A stretch of DNA of 64,000 nt from Theristus sp. LFF4_11 (Eukaryota > Nematoda > Chromadorea > Monhysterida > Xyalidae): the NCBI GenBank assembly GCA_030248135.1, contig JASANC010003467.1:62001-126000 (forward strand). Direction: 5' to 3'. A program made the translations under genes and the position numbers. Each line of letters begins with the position of its first letter. Position 1 is the first letter of the stretch. Positions 1 to 11,190 of this stretch are shown here, one piece after another. The notes beneath the pieces were generated by a model. It was given only the letters and a program-made list of their open reading frames with translations, did no database searches and had not been told where the DNA came from.

Positions 1-735
1 TCCACTGTTGGTTACTCCGGAAACTTTTTTATTTGTCAAATAACGGTTTGTTTCATGCGCAGAAATCGCAAATACACTTCAAAATACGCATTTTTCGTAA
101 TTTTGTACAAAATAGCTAGATTTTGAGCCTTGGGAAGCGTCGGATCAAAAAATAAATGCGAAATTTGAAAATTCCAAAGATTTTTACCCTAGAAAATGTT
201 TTTATCAAAACAGTCAGAATTTTCTTCATATCACTGAAACTGCGCACACATTTTATGACATAGTCGAAAAAAAAGGGGGTTAGAAGAATAATTAACAGCC
301 TATTCAGAATCCATGTTTTGCGCACACAGCGTGTGTAGAAGATCACCAGGAAAAAATTTCTGGTGCACACAGCGTACCTATGGATTATCTACCTGTGTGC
401 AGGAGAAAAATTTCTCAGCTCCTTTTATGTTCACAATTCGAGGCACAGTAAGTTTCGAATTTTAGCGCGAACGATGCACGGGCCATATTATGCCTGCATC
501 CGCTGTCCGCTCCGCTCCGCTTCGCTCGCGAATGGGCATGATAAGCTTGATAAAGAAAGATGTAAATGGGCATTCATGAAGAAGTATTTAGTGACGCGTA
601 ACACAGCTATGTGTCACTTAATACTGCTTCATAAATGACACTTTAGACTGACCGAAGTTCGGTTGATAAAGAAAGCTGTTGCGAGTGTGTTCTCAAGCGT
701 CATCATCTAACGTCGGTGTGTGTTTTGGTTTCCAG
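1..735. other. Left-edge non-coding sequence
   Basis: I see no exon that joins in phase to the first recognised exon at 736. The sequence is AT-rich at the left. Around 570-650 it holds one copy of the short palindromic family whose arms contain CATTCATGAAG and ACTAAATAC. The stretch before 736 is best read as intron of the MAM-like gene that enters from outside the window. Confidence 0.5.
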
Positions 736-3700
736 GAGGAATGTCGCTGGTCAAATTTGAAAGGCGGCAGTCGATTCTTTCGATTTGTCACGCAGCACGG
801 CAACATTACGATTGACGGCGTCGACTCGCCGCTGCATGTCGCCTGGACAGAAGTCACCGGAAGCGACGAAACACCCGGTGCGACACTGAGAACATTCGTC
901 TACAGTCGAACTCTTAACGGACATTCATGAAGCAGTATTTAGTGACCGCGTAGCTATGTTTTAACACAGCTACGCGTCACTAAATACCGCGTATTCATGA
1001 ATGACGCTTTAAGGCAATTACCAGATTGGTTGGTGATCGCCTGTATGCTGTGCTGGACAAACTCCGCCCCCACAGTAAGGCCTGTACAGAAAGCAGACAT
1101 CACGTGATCACCAACCAGTTAGCTGCTTGCCTATAATTTAGAGTTCGACTGTATTCTGGTAGACAGTTTTCCTCGGCTGTGCTGCAGCAGTTCGCGGGCC
1201 TTTTCGTACGGACGGACCTGCGGCCCGGGGCCCCGCGGTACAATAAATACGCAAACCAGGCGCAGACCGCAAGAAAGGGCACATGCACTGGTTGTAAGCG
1301 TTAAAGTCGTGAACGTCAGAAAAGTTTGAAACTCATTTATTTCCTTGTGTGTGTGTGTTTTAGCTAGAAATAACATCGTGAAAATCGTCAAGATCAGCAA
1401 AATTTCGAAACACTATAATTCACTGGACGTGCGTGTTTTAGCAGACCCGTGGGTGAGTGTGACCGCGCAAGGCGACGGCAAGGCCGTGATGTGGAGTGCG
1501 CTTATTCGCTGTCAGGATGAGTCATCCGACGGGCAGCTGCGATTCGAGTAAAATTTTCTCTGAAAGTTACAGTATACAAAAAGCGATGATGTTAGGCAAT
1601 GATTTTAGCCAGGCTAACCAAAAAAAACGTGCAGAGCGCCGTCGAGTCGGGCGCCCATCGAGTGTTCTTTGTCGTTAAGGGGGGCGCGGGGCTCGATCCC
1701 CCAACCCCAAGCGCACAGACAAGAATCTAACGCGCTACCACCCAAGCCACGAGCATGACCACGATTATAAGCTCTTAAAACCTGTCACTTTGTGGACACA
1801 GAATACAGAGCAGACCTGTGAATTTTAACAAAGAAAAGAACCGGAACCGGCGCATCGGGTTTGGTCATCGGGAAACGTCTAATTCCGTTCTGTCTTCTGT
1901 TCGCGCCGGCTGTGCATTCTGTTGAAAAAGAGTGACAGGTTTCAATAAACATTCTGTTTGTTCTATGTCTTCATACATTCAACCGCTGCTTCTTTGAAGC
2001 GCATGGACGTCCAAGGGTACAACGATCAGCGTCTGTCGATTCAGTGCCGAAAAGCAACGGTTCGTATCGTGCGACGAAGTGGACGCTAAGCAAGCGCCGC
2101 ACTATATCGTCCAGATATCCGGACCAGTCAACGAAGAACATGTGCGTTGTTTGTCAGCTGTTGTCGTTGTTGTTGGCGATTTTAGGCAATGTTTTAAGTC
2201 AGGTGTAACCCAGAAACGTGTACAGAACGCCGTCGAGTAAGCGCCCATCGAGTTTTTTCTGTCATAAAGTGCCTATACACCCGTCGGCGGGGCTCGATCC
2301 CCCGAGCGCACAGACACAAGAGTTTAACGCGTTACCACCAGGCTACGTCAGTGATTCCACTTGAGTGGTTGTCCGCTTTTCAATTCAAGCACGATGATTT
2401 CAGCTGGCGATTGTGGCCGACGACTGGAACAACGGCACTGGTGGCATGCTCGCAGTGGACAACATCAAGTACCGCGCCAAACTCTGCAATTCCGCTTCTG
2501 ATTGGGGTAGAGGAGCTTGCATAACAGTATGATTCATGAATCAGTGGGGAGAGAGTAAACAGCTTTTTGTTGAATTATAGTAAACTCACTGGAGAGCGAC
2601 ACCAGGCCACCGCAAGCAGAGAACAACGAGCAAGCAAGTGAAGAGGAGGAAGGCAGCGTCACCAAGGAGCACTGCAGTGCAATCGAGTGCGGCTTTGGAA
2701 CTGCCGGAGGTACGGGAAACACAAACTCGAAAGTATCAGAACAGATGCACAGTTACGTAAAACCCTTAACTAATCGTAACTAAAAGGTGTTTATCAAAGT
2801 TCTATTTCTGCTTGACAGATACGAGCATTTGCAACTACACACAGAGCGACAACAGCGCCGACGACAACGACAACGAGATTACCAATCCAGCAATGTTTGA
2901 AACAGTCGCCGGCATGTTCTATCGGCCACCGAGAGGCGTCCGATCTCGAGATGGTTGTTGTTGTTGGGGGTTTTCAGGGGATGCTTTTAGCCAGGGCTAA
3001 CTTAGAAAAGCGTACAGAACGCCGTCGAGTAAGGCGCCTATTGAGTTTTCTCTGCCATTAAGTGCCTATACACCCCTCTCGGCGGGGCTCGATCCCCCGA
3101 ACACACAGACAAAAAAGTCTAACGCGCTACCACCGGGCCACGAGCGGTGACGATGCGAACTTCGATGTTATCGTATGGCATCAAACGTAGTTGGCAAAAG
3201 CATTAAACATCAAACGTGCATATTCTTCAAACATTATTGAACTTTACCCCCCTCGACAGGTTGGAGGCGTTTGGATGGCTATGCAGCGGCGTACACGGAC
3301 ACCAAGCAAGTGGCCGTTCTTTCCACGAAGCAGTTTCCACCATTGCCGTTCGACGTCGTCGTCGGTTTCATGTTCTTCGACGCCATGCAGGCGCAAGGCG
3401 TTCACTTGGAGGTGAATGTGTGATCGTTGGATCAGTTTTCTTTGTTCGTTTTCGTTTTGTTTACCGTTTCCCACTCATACCAGAGCAGGCACAACAACAT
3501 GGAAGAATTTGTTTTTATAATCATGTTTTTTTTTAATTTTGTTTTCACATATAACTCATACACTGAAGTTTTCAATAAAAAAGCAGATTTGCTGCCACAG
3601 CGAAGCCGAAGACGAACAGTGCAAACGGGCCCGGGTGCCGAATCGGCAGAGTTCGGATCGATTCATTTGGCATCAGGGAGGGGCGATATGCCCAACGAGC

Positions 3701-4135
3701 ACGCATCAGGTAACGGGTGTTTGTTTAAATCTGTCACCTTTTTCGCAGAATAAAGCGAAACTTTGAATTACAGATGAAGAAAGAATGTTTTACAGAATTG
3801 GTTAAAGTCAAACACCCCATTTATTTGTGGTTGTCTTCTCGCAACTCTGATCCCATTCGCGATCTTCTGCTAAGAAAGTGACAGCACCTCGCTTCTTTGT
3901 CATGAGTACTGTACTTAAAACCACTTCAATGTACGTTTTGCGATGTTTTGTTCAACAGATCACATTCAAATGCGTAAACGAACCAAGGAACGGCAGAGGC
4001 GTGCAGGGAGCGTGCGGATTGGACAACGTCCGTCTGTATAAACGAATCGACGAACAGTCAGGCAGCGGTGATGAGGAGAAGATGCTTGAGCAGTGGACTC
4101 AGTTGCAGCCGGTTTGCGGCGCCAAGAAAAGATGA
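736..4135 (+). CDS. MAM-like secreted protein, paralog 1 (5' end outside window)
   Basis: Partial gene. Nine exons are supported: 736-877, 1442-1547, 2000-2141, 2404-2506, 2581-2709, 2819-2953, 3260-3411, 3587-3709, 3959-4135, giving 402 residues and a stop. The first four exons form one beta-rich, cysteine-containing module (EECRWSN at its start, GGMLAVDNIKY near its end, as in MAM domains). A short Glu-rich linker (2581-2709) follows. The rest is a second module ending GACGLDNVRLYK and a basic tail. Exon phases (1,2,0,1,1,1,0,0) match paralogs 2 and 4, which is how the exons were found. The exon pair 3260-3411/3587-3709 is a single exon in the paralogs, so this copy has gained an intron or the others lost one. 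The signal peptide and first module would lie upstream of the window. Function is unknown; MAM modules usually mediate extracellular adhesion. The MAM assignment is by pattern only. Confidence 0.7.
1586..1760 (-). repeat. tRNA-derived SINE, copy 1
   Basis: Read on the minus strand it starts with a tRNA-like head: GGTGGTAGCGCGTTAGA resembles an A box and GGGGATCGAGCCCC a B box. A body follows with the block ACTCGATGGGCGCC and GACGGCG, then TTAGCC. It lies in the intron 1548-1999 of MAM-like gene 1. The head lacks a plausible full cloverleaf, so it is a SINE and not a tRNA gene. Confidence 0.75.
2163..2352 (-). repeat. tRNA-derived SINE, copy 2
   Basis: Same head and body as copy 1 (GGGGGATCGAGCCCCGCC; GACGGCGTTCTGTAC), ending in a run of CAACAACAACGACA when read on the minus strand. 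It occupies most of the 262-nt intron 2142-2403 of MAM-like gene 1. Confidence 0.75.
2954..3150 (-). repeat. tRNA-derived SINE, copy 3
   Basis: Same family and same antisense orientation as copies 1 and 2. Its CAAC-repeat 3' tail, seen on the plus strand as GTTGTTGTTGTTGG, begins exactly at the splice donor that follows exon 2819-2953. Confidence 0.75.
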
Positions 4136-5542
4136 ATTCTGTAATTAAAGTGATTACACGCTAGAACAATGTTCGAACTCGTGACCGAGCCGTGTACGTC
4201 TCTCCCGTCGTGTCCTGTCCCGGAAAGCAAATGTAAATGAATAAATTTTCAATATCGGGACATCATGCGGGTCACGGACACGGCTCGGGACACACCACCG
4301 GACACCAGTTCGAACTTTTTTCAGCGTGTATTTCGAACAATTGATACAATATGCACATCTGCTGGTCTGGCCGTCGATGGGCTCTGACTAATGGACAGAA
4401 AATAATTGAAAAAAATCGATTTAACTGTAGCGTAATTTCAGAACTGGGTTAGAGGATAGTTTCACATCTCTACCTCTCCGTTCAACCTATTGCGTCTGCT
4501 ATTAACCTATTCCTGTGTTGTAAACGACCACAATACATCATGCCAATGACCCGTTGAACTGAAAAAATGCGTGTGTAACTGCAGAGGATAAAATGTCAAC
4601 ATGTTTTTTTGAACTAGAAAAGTTAGTTTTGCTTTTTTTCCAAACGATGATAATTTGTCAAACAAAGCTTGATTGAAACCGTGTAACCACTCCTTCGCGC
4701 AACGGCGTTGATGCAACACTCATTTTATACCAACCTTTTCATTCTTTTTTTACGTGTGCATTATGTAGTCAGTTTTCTCACGTGTACATGTTTGTATGTT
4801 ATTTGCTGTATGTCAAACAGTTTTGGATACATGTTATGCAAATGGAAATGGAAACAAACCACGCAATCACTCATGTCCAACATTATTTGCTGATCAAAAG
4901 TTTTGCAGCAGAAGTAACATTGATAAATTCGGTTTTGTGCTGGTGTTCAAAAAATTCTGTTTACAACATTTTCTTCAGCTCAGAAACTCTCTGTTTCGCA
5001 GCATGAATTATAACACAACAGACGCATGGCTTGCGTAATGCGTGGTATGATGCGAAGTCGAAGTCAGTTTTCAAATTCTCGAGCAAGGTGAAAATATTCC
5101 AAGATACATGCACATTTAGCCGAACAAAAATTGTGTGCGTACAAACAACTCTTGAAACAGACATCACTTAATTCTCCACATGTCGAACACATGAGAAAAC
5201 AAGAAAACACATTGCTTAACGACGTGTTTGTTTCAGTCCAAACTTTCGTTTTTATTCTACACAACTTGTTGAAACGTCGAAAAAAGTCCAGACGTACTAT
5301 GTCATTGCTATAAATTATATATTAATTCTAAAAATAAATAAATCAACCTCTGTGGCGCTATATTGCAGGGCCCAAGTGTGCTTTTAACTTGCAAAACTAG
5401 AAACCGTCTTTAAAAATCCGTTAAAAAACCCGAAAAATTTATTCACCTTCAACATCAGTTCTCAAAAACGCCATACGTTATTTCAGCTCATTGCACGTTC
5501 CTGTAAAAAATTAATTCAACTCTAATCGACAAAAGACAAGAA
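4136..5542. other. Intergenic region between MAM-like genes 1 and 2
   Basis: No gene is seen. It contains a palindromic element at about 4157-4330, ended by CACGCT...GTTCGAACT arms with GTCCTGTCCCGG inside. A second copy sits near 14868-15033. An AATAAA at 4240-4245 inside this element could serve as polyadenylation signal for the upstream gene. The remainder is AT-rich with no recognisable feature. Confidence 0.5.
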
Positions 5543-8500
5543 ATGACTGCGCTACGATTGATTTCAATTGCCAGCGTACTATTCACGCTTCCAAATTCAG
5601 GTACGCAGGATGAATGCTAGTGAATGAGGATGCAGAATAAACAGCAATGCTGCTGTGCAGTTGTTCAGTTTGTTGCCTAGTATTTTTCACGAATTATTTT
5701 GGCAGCAATCATTTTGTTGCGCCTAAGTTTTGTTGCTAATAACTGTTTTTTCCACAAAAATTCCAGGCAATTCGTGTTCACCTGGTCACGAGGACTCAAT
5801 AGCACAGTTACGAACGCATCTCGGCATCGAGCCATCGGAGGCAAACTTTCAATTTTCTGTTTACGGTAAAAACAGAAGAAAAAAATCTTTTCCGATCTGC
5901 TTTTTTTGTTTGACTCGAACAACAGATACCATTTTGATGTTTTTCAACAGAGCACCCAGATGAATACGTTTATGAAGCAGCGGATCTTGACTGCGACTTC
6001 GAATCCATGTCTGAGTGCAGCTGGCGCAATTATCCGAACAATATCACTGACATACACGGCGCCGATTATGTCGACTGGTTCATTTTTGAGAAATTTAACA
6101 GTCGTCTATTTCCGATACAAGTGGCACCACTTGGCTCGTCGCTGAGAACGCCGGAGAAAGGTTTGACTCTCGAACAGGCTAAACAGTTGCACATGTTGTT
6201 TCTCGATTCAAAGCTTGATGCTAACGAGACCTACGTAAATTCAGTCATCCGATTTTCCAGGCGCCCGTATGCTGCTGACTGGCAGCGACAAACGGTCGTC
6301 GAAGCAGGCGCTGCTGTACAGTGCGCCCATAAAATGCTTGCGAAATCCAGCAACAATGACAATCGAGTCTGTTGAGCAAGTTTTCTGGTTCCTATACTTG
6401 CGAAGCGTGTTAGAAAGAAGTAGTCTCAGCGAAAGTTTAAGGAAAAACTCAATTTCTTGAATATTGCAGGAGATTCTTCTACAATACAGCAAAACTGCGC
6501 GTTGTGCTGTTGTCCAGTGACTTGCAGCAACTCCCGTGGAGCGCCGATTGTAGCAGAGCGGCGTTGAACTGCCGAATCGCAGTGCCACCGCAGCAACAAC
6601 CATTTCACGTAATTTCATTTTGCTAACATTCATCAATCGTTGTTTTCGTTTTGCTCTTCAGACTCGCACACACTCGATATATGTCACACCGTTCCATGAA
6701 TCATGCCATTTGATTCCTAGGTGTTTAGATTGGCATTCACGCGTACGACCTCGTGGACAGCTTCGTCATCATGAATCGTGTGCAGTTGGACGCTGAGCTG
6801 GGCGATTCCTGCGTGCCGACACAAGATTTTACGGGTAAGGTCAGTTGCTGATTGCATCGGAACATACAATGATGATCGAACGCAGTGTCCAAAAGATACA
6901 ATCACTTTAGCCAAACTGCAAGCATTCTGTTGACATTTGTTACAGCGTTGTTGCTCTTTCAACGGCACACTCGCTCGTACTATTGTTTTTGTGCATGCTG
7001 GCCTTTTGACCCGTGCCTTCGGCCCGGTTTACAAATCTGATTTTGCTTGGTCTTTTTACCCGTTTGCGCGACCTATGTTTTAACATAGGCTTAAAAGCCT
7101 TTTTTATAAAATGCAGACAATAAACTCAAAAGAGGACGTTCATCTAAATACCCGTTTCATAACATTTGATAGGAACGGATTCTACGATTCAAAAACCACC
7201 AAACGACATCGACCACGATTTTCTGCCGAGCGCGTATCGACACGGACGCAGCATACCAGCGGCATCCGCACTGACCTGCTTCGATTTTGGTGTTTGTCAC
7301 GCAATTTATCATGTTCAGATCGTTAGTTGATTAATGCGGGAACTATAAAAATACATTTTTGCTGCATGTGTTGCAGAAGAACTGCTTCTGGGGCAACGAC
7401 GTTGTAACGTCAACTGACGCTCCAAAATGGAGACTACAACCAGAAAGCGAGCCATTCGTGCATCTGTTAAAGTGGCCATATCTGACTGAAACTGGGGAAG
7501 AACCCGGTGAGTGAAAACAGACGTTTGTTTGGCCGATTTTTTGAAAATGCGCCCAAAATTACAATACACCTGGCCGATTCTTTGACTATACGCCCAAAAT
7601 TACAAATTTACAATACACACCTAGCCGATTCTTTGACAATACGTTCAAAATTACAAAACACCAACATTATATTGACATTCGTCAAGTTGATGAACGTTGA
7701 CGCAAATTACAGATGGCCATTTCATTTGGACACCGATCGACGAGCACGGTGCAACGTCCATCTTGTACAGCAGCCCGATAAACTGCCAAAATGAAGAGGT
7801 TACCGGTGTGCTTCTGATGAAGTATGTACGCTCGCATTTCGAGTGATATGATGCGAGCTTTTATTTTGGTCCCGAGACTCAATGTGTGCAAAGATCACAT
7901 GTAGGTAAACAGTTCCATGCATGACACGGGAATTCAATATTGGCAAAGTGATCCGAGTCCCCTAAATAGGGCCGAGTCACTTTGGCGATATTGAATTGCC
8001 ACATAACGATTGAAACTAGTTTCCATTCTACATCTGCAAACGCAATCAGTCTCAGAACCCCAAGAAAATTGATCATAGAATAAAGCAAAAAGCTCACAGT
8101 CTAATCAGATCGTTACAAAACGCAGAGCGTGGCTGTCGGAAGGCGCCGCAGTGGACGTGTGTCGTGTCGACGCCGCCACGAACGCCGTCATCCATTGCTA
8201 CCCGCCGTTTCGCCGCGACGACCCGGACGCACCAACGTACGCGCTTGCCATCCAAGGACCGTTGGAAAACGAAAAGGTCACCATCCATCACAAGCTAAAT
8301 AATCGTGCTTATTCTGTTTTTATGCAAACAACAACACACATCAGAACCTGCGCGTTGCTGTTGCAGTTCGCTATTCGGGCGTATCATTCGGAGAGTACCG
8401 CGAAACTCGAGCCGCATGCCTTTGTTGCGGTCGACAATCTGCAATACAAATCAATTCTGTGCCACGAAGAGATCAAGGGTACGAATGGGGAGAGACCAAT

Positions 8501-10627
8501 TTTGCTGAACTTGCACGCTTCAATGAACCAACGCTCTTTCTCTTAGCATGTGTTTTTTTTCCGATGCATGTCTAGCGGACACGACTTTCCACTCTCACCA
8601 CCAATTACTGGTATCACAAAAAAAGTCCAGCTTCTACCCAGCACCGCCAAGCACATAAGCAGTGTGTTCTTTATGGCTTTATTGCAGCAGAGCATGTCTG
8701 TGTGTGTGCTCTTTTCTAGCTGACCGTCCAGCGGCAGCCGCGCGCGACCTCCAATGGACACTGACCGGGCGCCGTCAAAAGCGGCACGACTCGTTTCGAC
8801 CGCACCAACATCATGCCCTAGCGCCGAAAGCACACGCAGCACATGTTTCAGGTGGCCGGCGGCGCGCCTCAACCGTCCGCTCGCCAAGTGGCGCCGCCTC
8901 TAGGCGTCCCGCATCATCGGCGTCGTCATCATCCTCCGGTCGTGCGAGAGGTCGCCTGCGCACACCGCAGCAGCACAAAACATTCGCGGAAAACGCGCTG
9001 CAACAGCAACGGCGTCGCGGTCGAATTCGGCCGACAGCGGCCGCTCGTTCGGCCGACTCGAATGCGTCCGCGCTGAAGGCGGGCAGCGGCGGTGCACGGA
9101 ATCGCCCGTTTCGGCCGTTTTTCGTACCGCAACGCAAACCGCCCGCTACGCGGCCGACGCGAACGGAGACCCACGGTACACCGCCGCGGTCGACCAGTCC
9201 GACAACAACGGCGCGACGACGCACACAGACAACCGAACGGACAACGCGACGCACGTGGACCTATCCGGAGACCACGACTACAACGGAGTCAACAACGATT
9301 CCGCCAGTGTTCATAACGAATATAAATGAACGGCCACGTCTGGATTATGAGAGCGACGGAACGGGCTTGGAGTGTGACATGGTCGAGTGCGAATTCGGTA
9401 CAGTTTGGCACGTTTTTTGACAGCAAAATGAGATTAGAAACAGCCAAAAATTGGAAATATAGTAAAAACCGTTTTGAAAATTACGTGTTAGACAAGACTC
9501 TGTTTGGTATAGGTCGAGATCACTACCATGTTCATCTGAAGATACATTCACTTTAGATAATCCGGATCCGATCTCGACGTTCTGCGGCTACAACAACATG
9601 AAAGCGGATGGTATCATTTTGTACTCCGGCGACAACAACGCACAGCATCCACGTTTTGAACAAGTCAAAGGGCACTTTCACAATCGAGCAACTGGTGTAA
9701 AGTCGAGACAGAGTACGTTTACTTTCAAGTGATGTGCAGTCTGTCGGTCTGTACGCTGTTTCTTTGACGCCAAAAAAACAAACACAAAGAGTTGATTCTG
9801 TTCAGATCGTCTCGGCGAGAATCCGTACGTGGCTGCGTTCGTCACCTCTGGCCAACAGGCCATTCTGACAGCGTTCACGCATTTCCGCGTTCCGCGCATC
9901 GTCGCATTCGACTTTTACGAAGTGACTGCTGGCGTGTTTCTGGAGGCGTGCTGTGATGACCGGTGCACTGTCATTGAGGGCAACATACAGCACCTCGATA
10001 AACAGTGGCTACATGCTGGGATTCTCTGTCACGCAAATACTGAACAGGTGCAGTGTCATGTCATCACAAAGTGGATTATTATTGGGGCAATAATGGGAAA
10101 CTTGTTTGGGAAATTACATTAGCAAATTATTTTTTTGTACAAAGTAGGCAAAAATGTTGAGAAGATATGTGGAACAGCCGCACAAGTGAAAAGTGAACGT
10201 GTTGTTTCGCGCTCGAACGTAATCCGAATATGAATTGAAATAAATTTATTCGTAAAACAAAGTTCCAACTAGTTTTGTTATTTTCATTTTCTAGCACAAA
10301 ACTGTTCACGTTCAGTTTTGTGGCTGCGCGCGCACCCGCGTGCAACAGTTTCCCTATCTGTGCGTCCAAATGCATATTGGGGGCCACGTTTAATAAGAAA
10401 AATAATAGTAAAATTTTTTAGTTCATTTTTTCAAAATACGAAAACAGTTCCAACCGTAGACTGGGTTATAATTCTTTTTTCTATTCCAGGTTTCATTCAA
10501 ATGCACGAATCAGAAAGGAAACCTGAATCAGGGCGCATGCGGCATCGACGCTGTACGACTGTTCAAAACGAAATCAAACGGCAGAAGACCACAGCGGACA
10601 TTCAGAAAACCGGCGTGCAAGAGATAG
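5543..10627 (+). CDS. MAM-like secreted protein, paralog 2 (three modules)
   Basis: Fifteen exons: 5543-5600, 5767-5865, 5951-6160, 6261-6375, 6470-6608, 6729-6834, 7173-7291, 7377-7506, 7713-7821, 8126-8276, 8367-8478, 8720-9397, 9557-9712, 9806-10047, 10490-10627 (853 aa). The start ATG opens a signal peptide (MTALRLISIASVLF...). Module 1 (about residues 53-242) begins LDCDFESMSECSW and ends near DSFVIMNRVQLD. Module 2 (about 243-449) is a divergent copy ending FVAVDNLQY. One 678-nt exon encodes a 226-residue linker rich in Arg, Ser and Thr and low in Cys. Module 3 (about 676-853) has a CC pair and ends GACGIDAVRLFK. The protein is probably secreted and not membrane-bound, since no hydrophobic C-terminus is seen. 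Intron 4 needs a GC donor (GCAAGT). Shared exon phases with its neighbours indicate tandem duplication. The linker may be glycosylated; function is unknown. Confidence 0.75.
7866..8052. repeat. Palindromic repeat, 180-bp family
   Basis: The ends read as CCGAGACTCAATG and its near complement CAATCAGTCTCAGA. Internal arms carry GATCCGAGTCCCCTAAATAG and GGGCCGAGTCACTTTGG. Related copies are at about 19858-20042, 33330-33540, 44330-44515, 54537-54735 and 59936-60080. It is a non-autonomous DNA element with no coding capacity, here inside an intron. Confidence 0.65.
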
Positions 10628-11190
10628 GCCGCCGACTGACATGGCAACGGGATGTCTTGTTTTATTGAATAGTGGCATAATCGTCAAAGAATTGGTCTGA
10701 TGCTCAGTTTCTGTGTATTGAAAAAATCTACAATCTCTTGAGTACTGCGTACTCCTGAAACTTGTGAATGTTTGCGCCCAAGGTACTGTAACATGCGGAC
10801 AGCCAGGAATCATAAACAACAACACGCTTGATAAAAATCTATGTTTTTTTTCGTCTGGAAATAACACATATTACAAGTCAAACAACATTAGCACCATGAC
10901 TGAAGACAAGTTTGTTTGCAAGTGTTACTTGTGTGCGTGTCAGGCCATTGGCCATAATGATCACTGCTGCCAGCGCACGGGTGTGTGTATTGTAGTGCAC
11001 AATGGCAGCTGGCAGCAGAGTGAAAGCGCCTTTCAGTCACTAATGACACACACGCTTGATATAAACTATGTACTTGTAACTTCATCGGTTCGTCTGAGCT
11101 GGCTGAATTTGTTCGTTGTCAAACTTGGCTTGGAAATTGTCCTGCAAAAAGACAGATTCCATATGCAACGCATGCCAGACAAGCATCAAC
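10628..11190. other. Intergenic spacer between MAM-like genes 2 and 3
   Basis: 563 bp without a recognised gene. A tract around 10905-11060 is weakly self-complementary (AGACAAGTTTG, GCGTGTCAGGCCATTGGCC and partners). No promoter motif stands out. Confidence 0.45.

Noticed and set aside
8811..9254. 147-codon minus-strand frame opposite the linker exon of MAM-like gene 2
   Set aside because: It is a shadow of a GC-rich, Arg/Ser/Thr-coding exon. Composition is Arg-rich only because of base content, and it has no splice or domain support.
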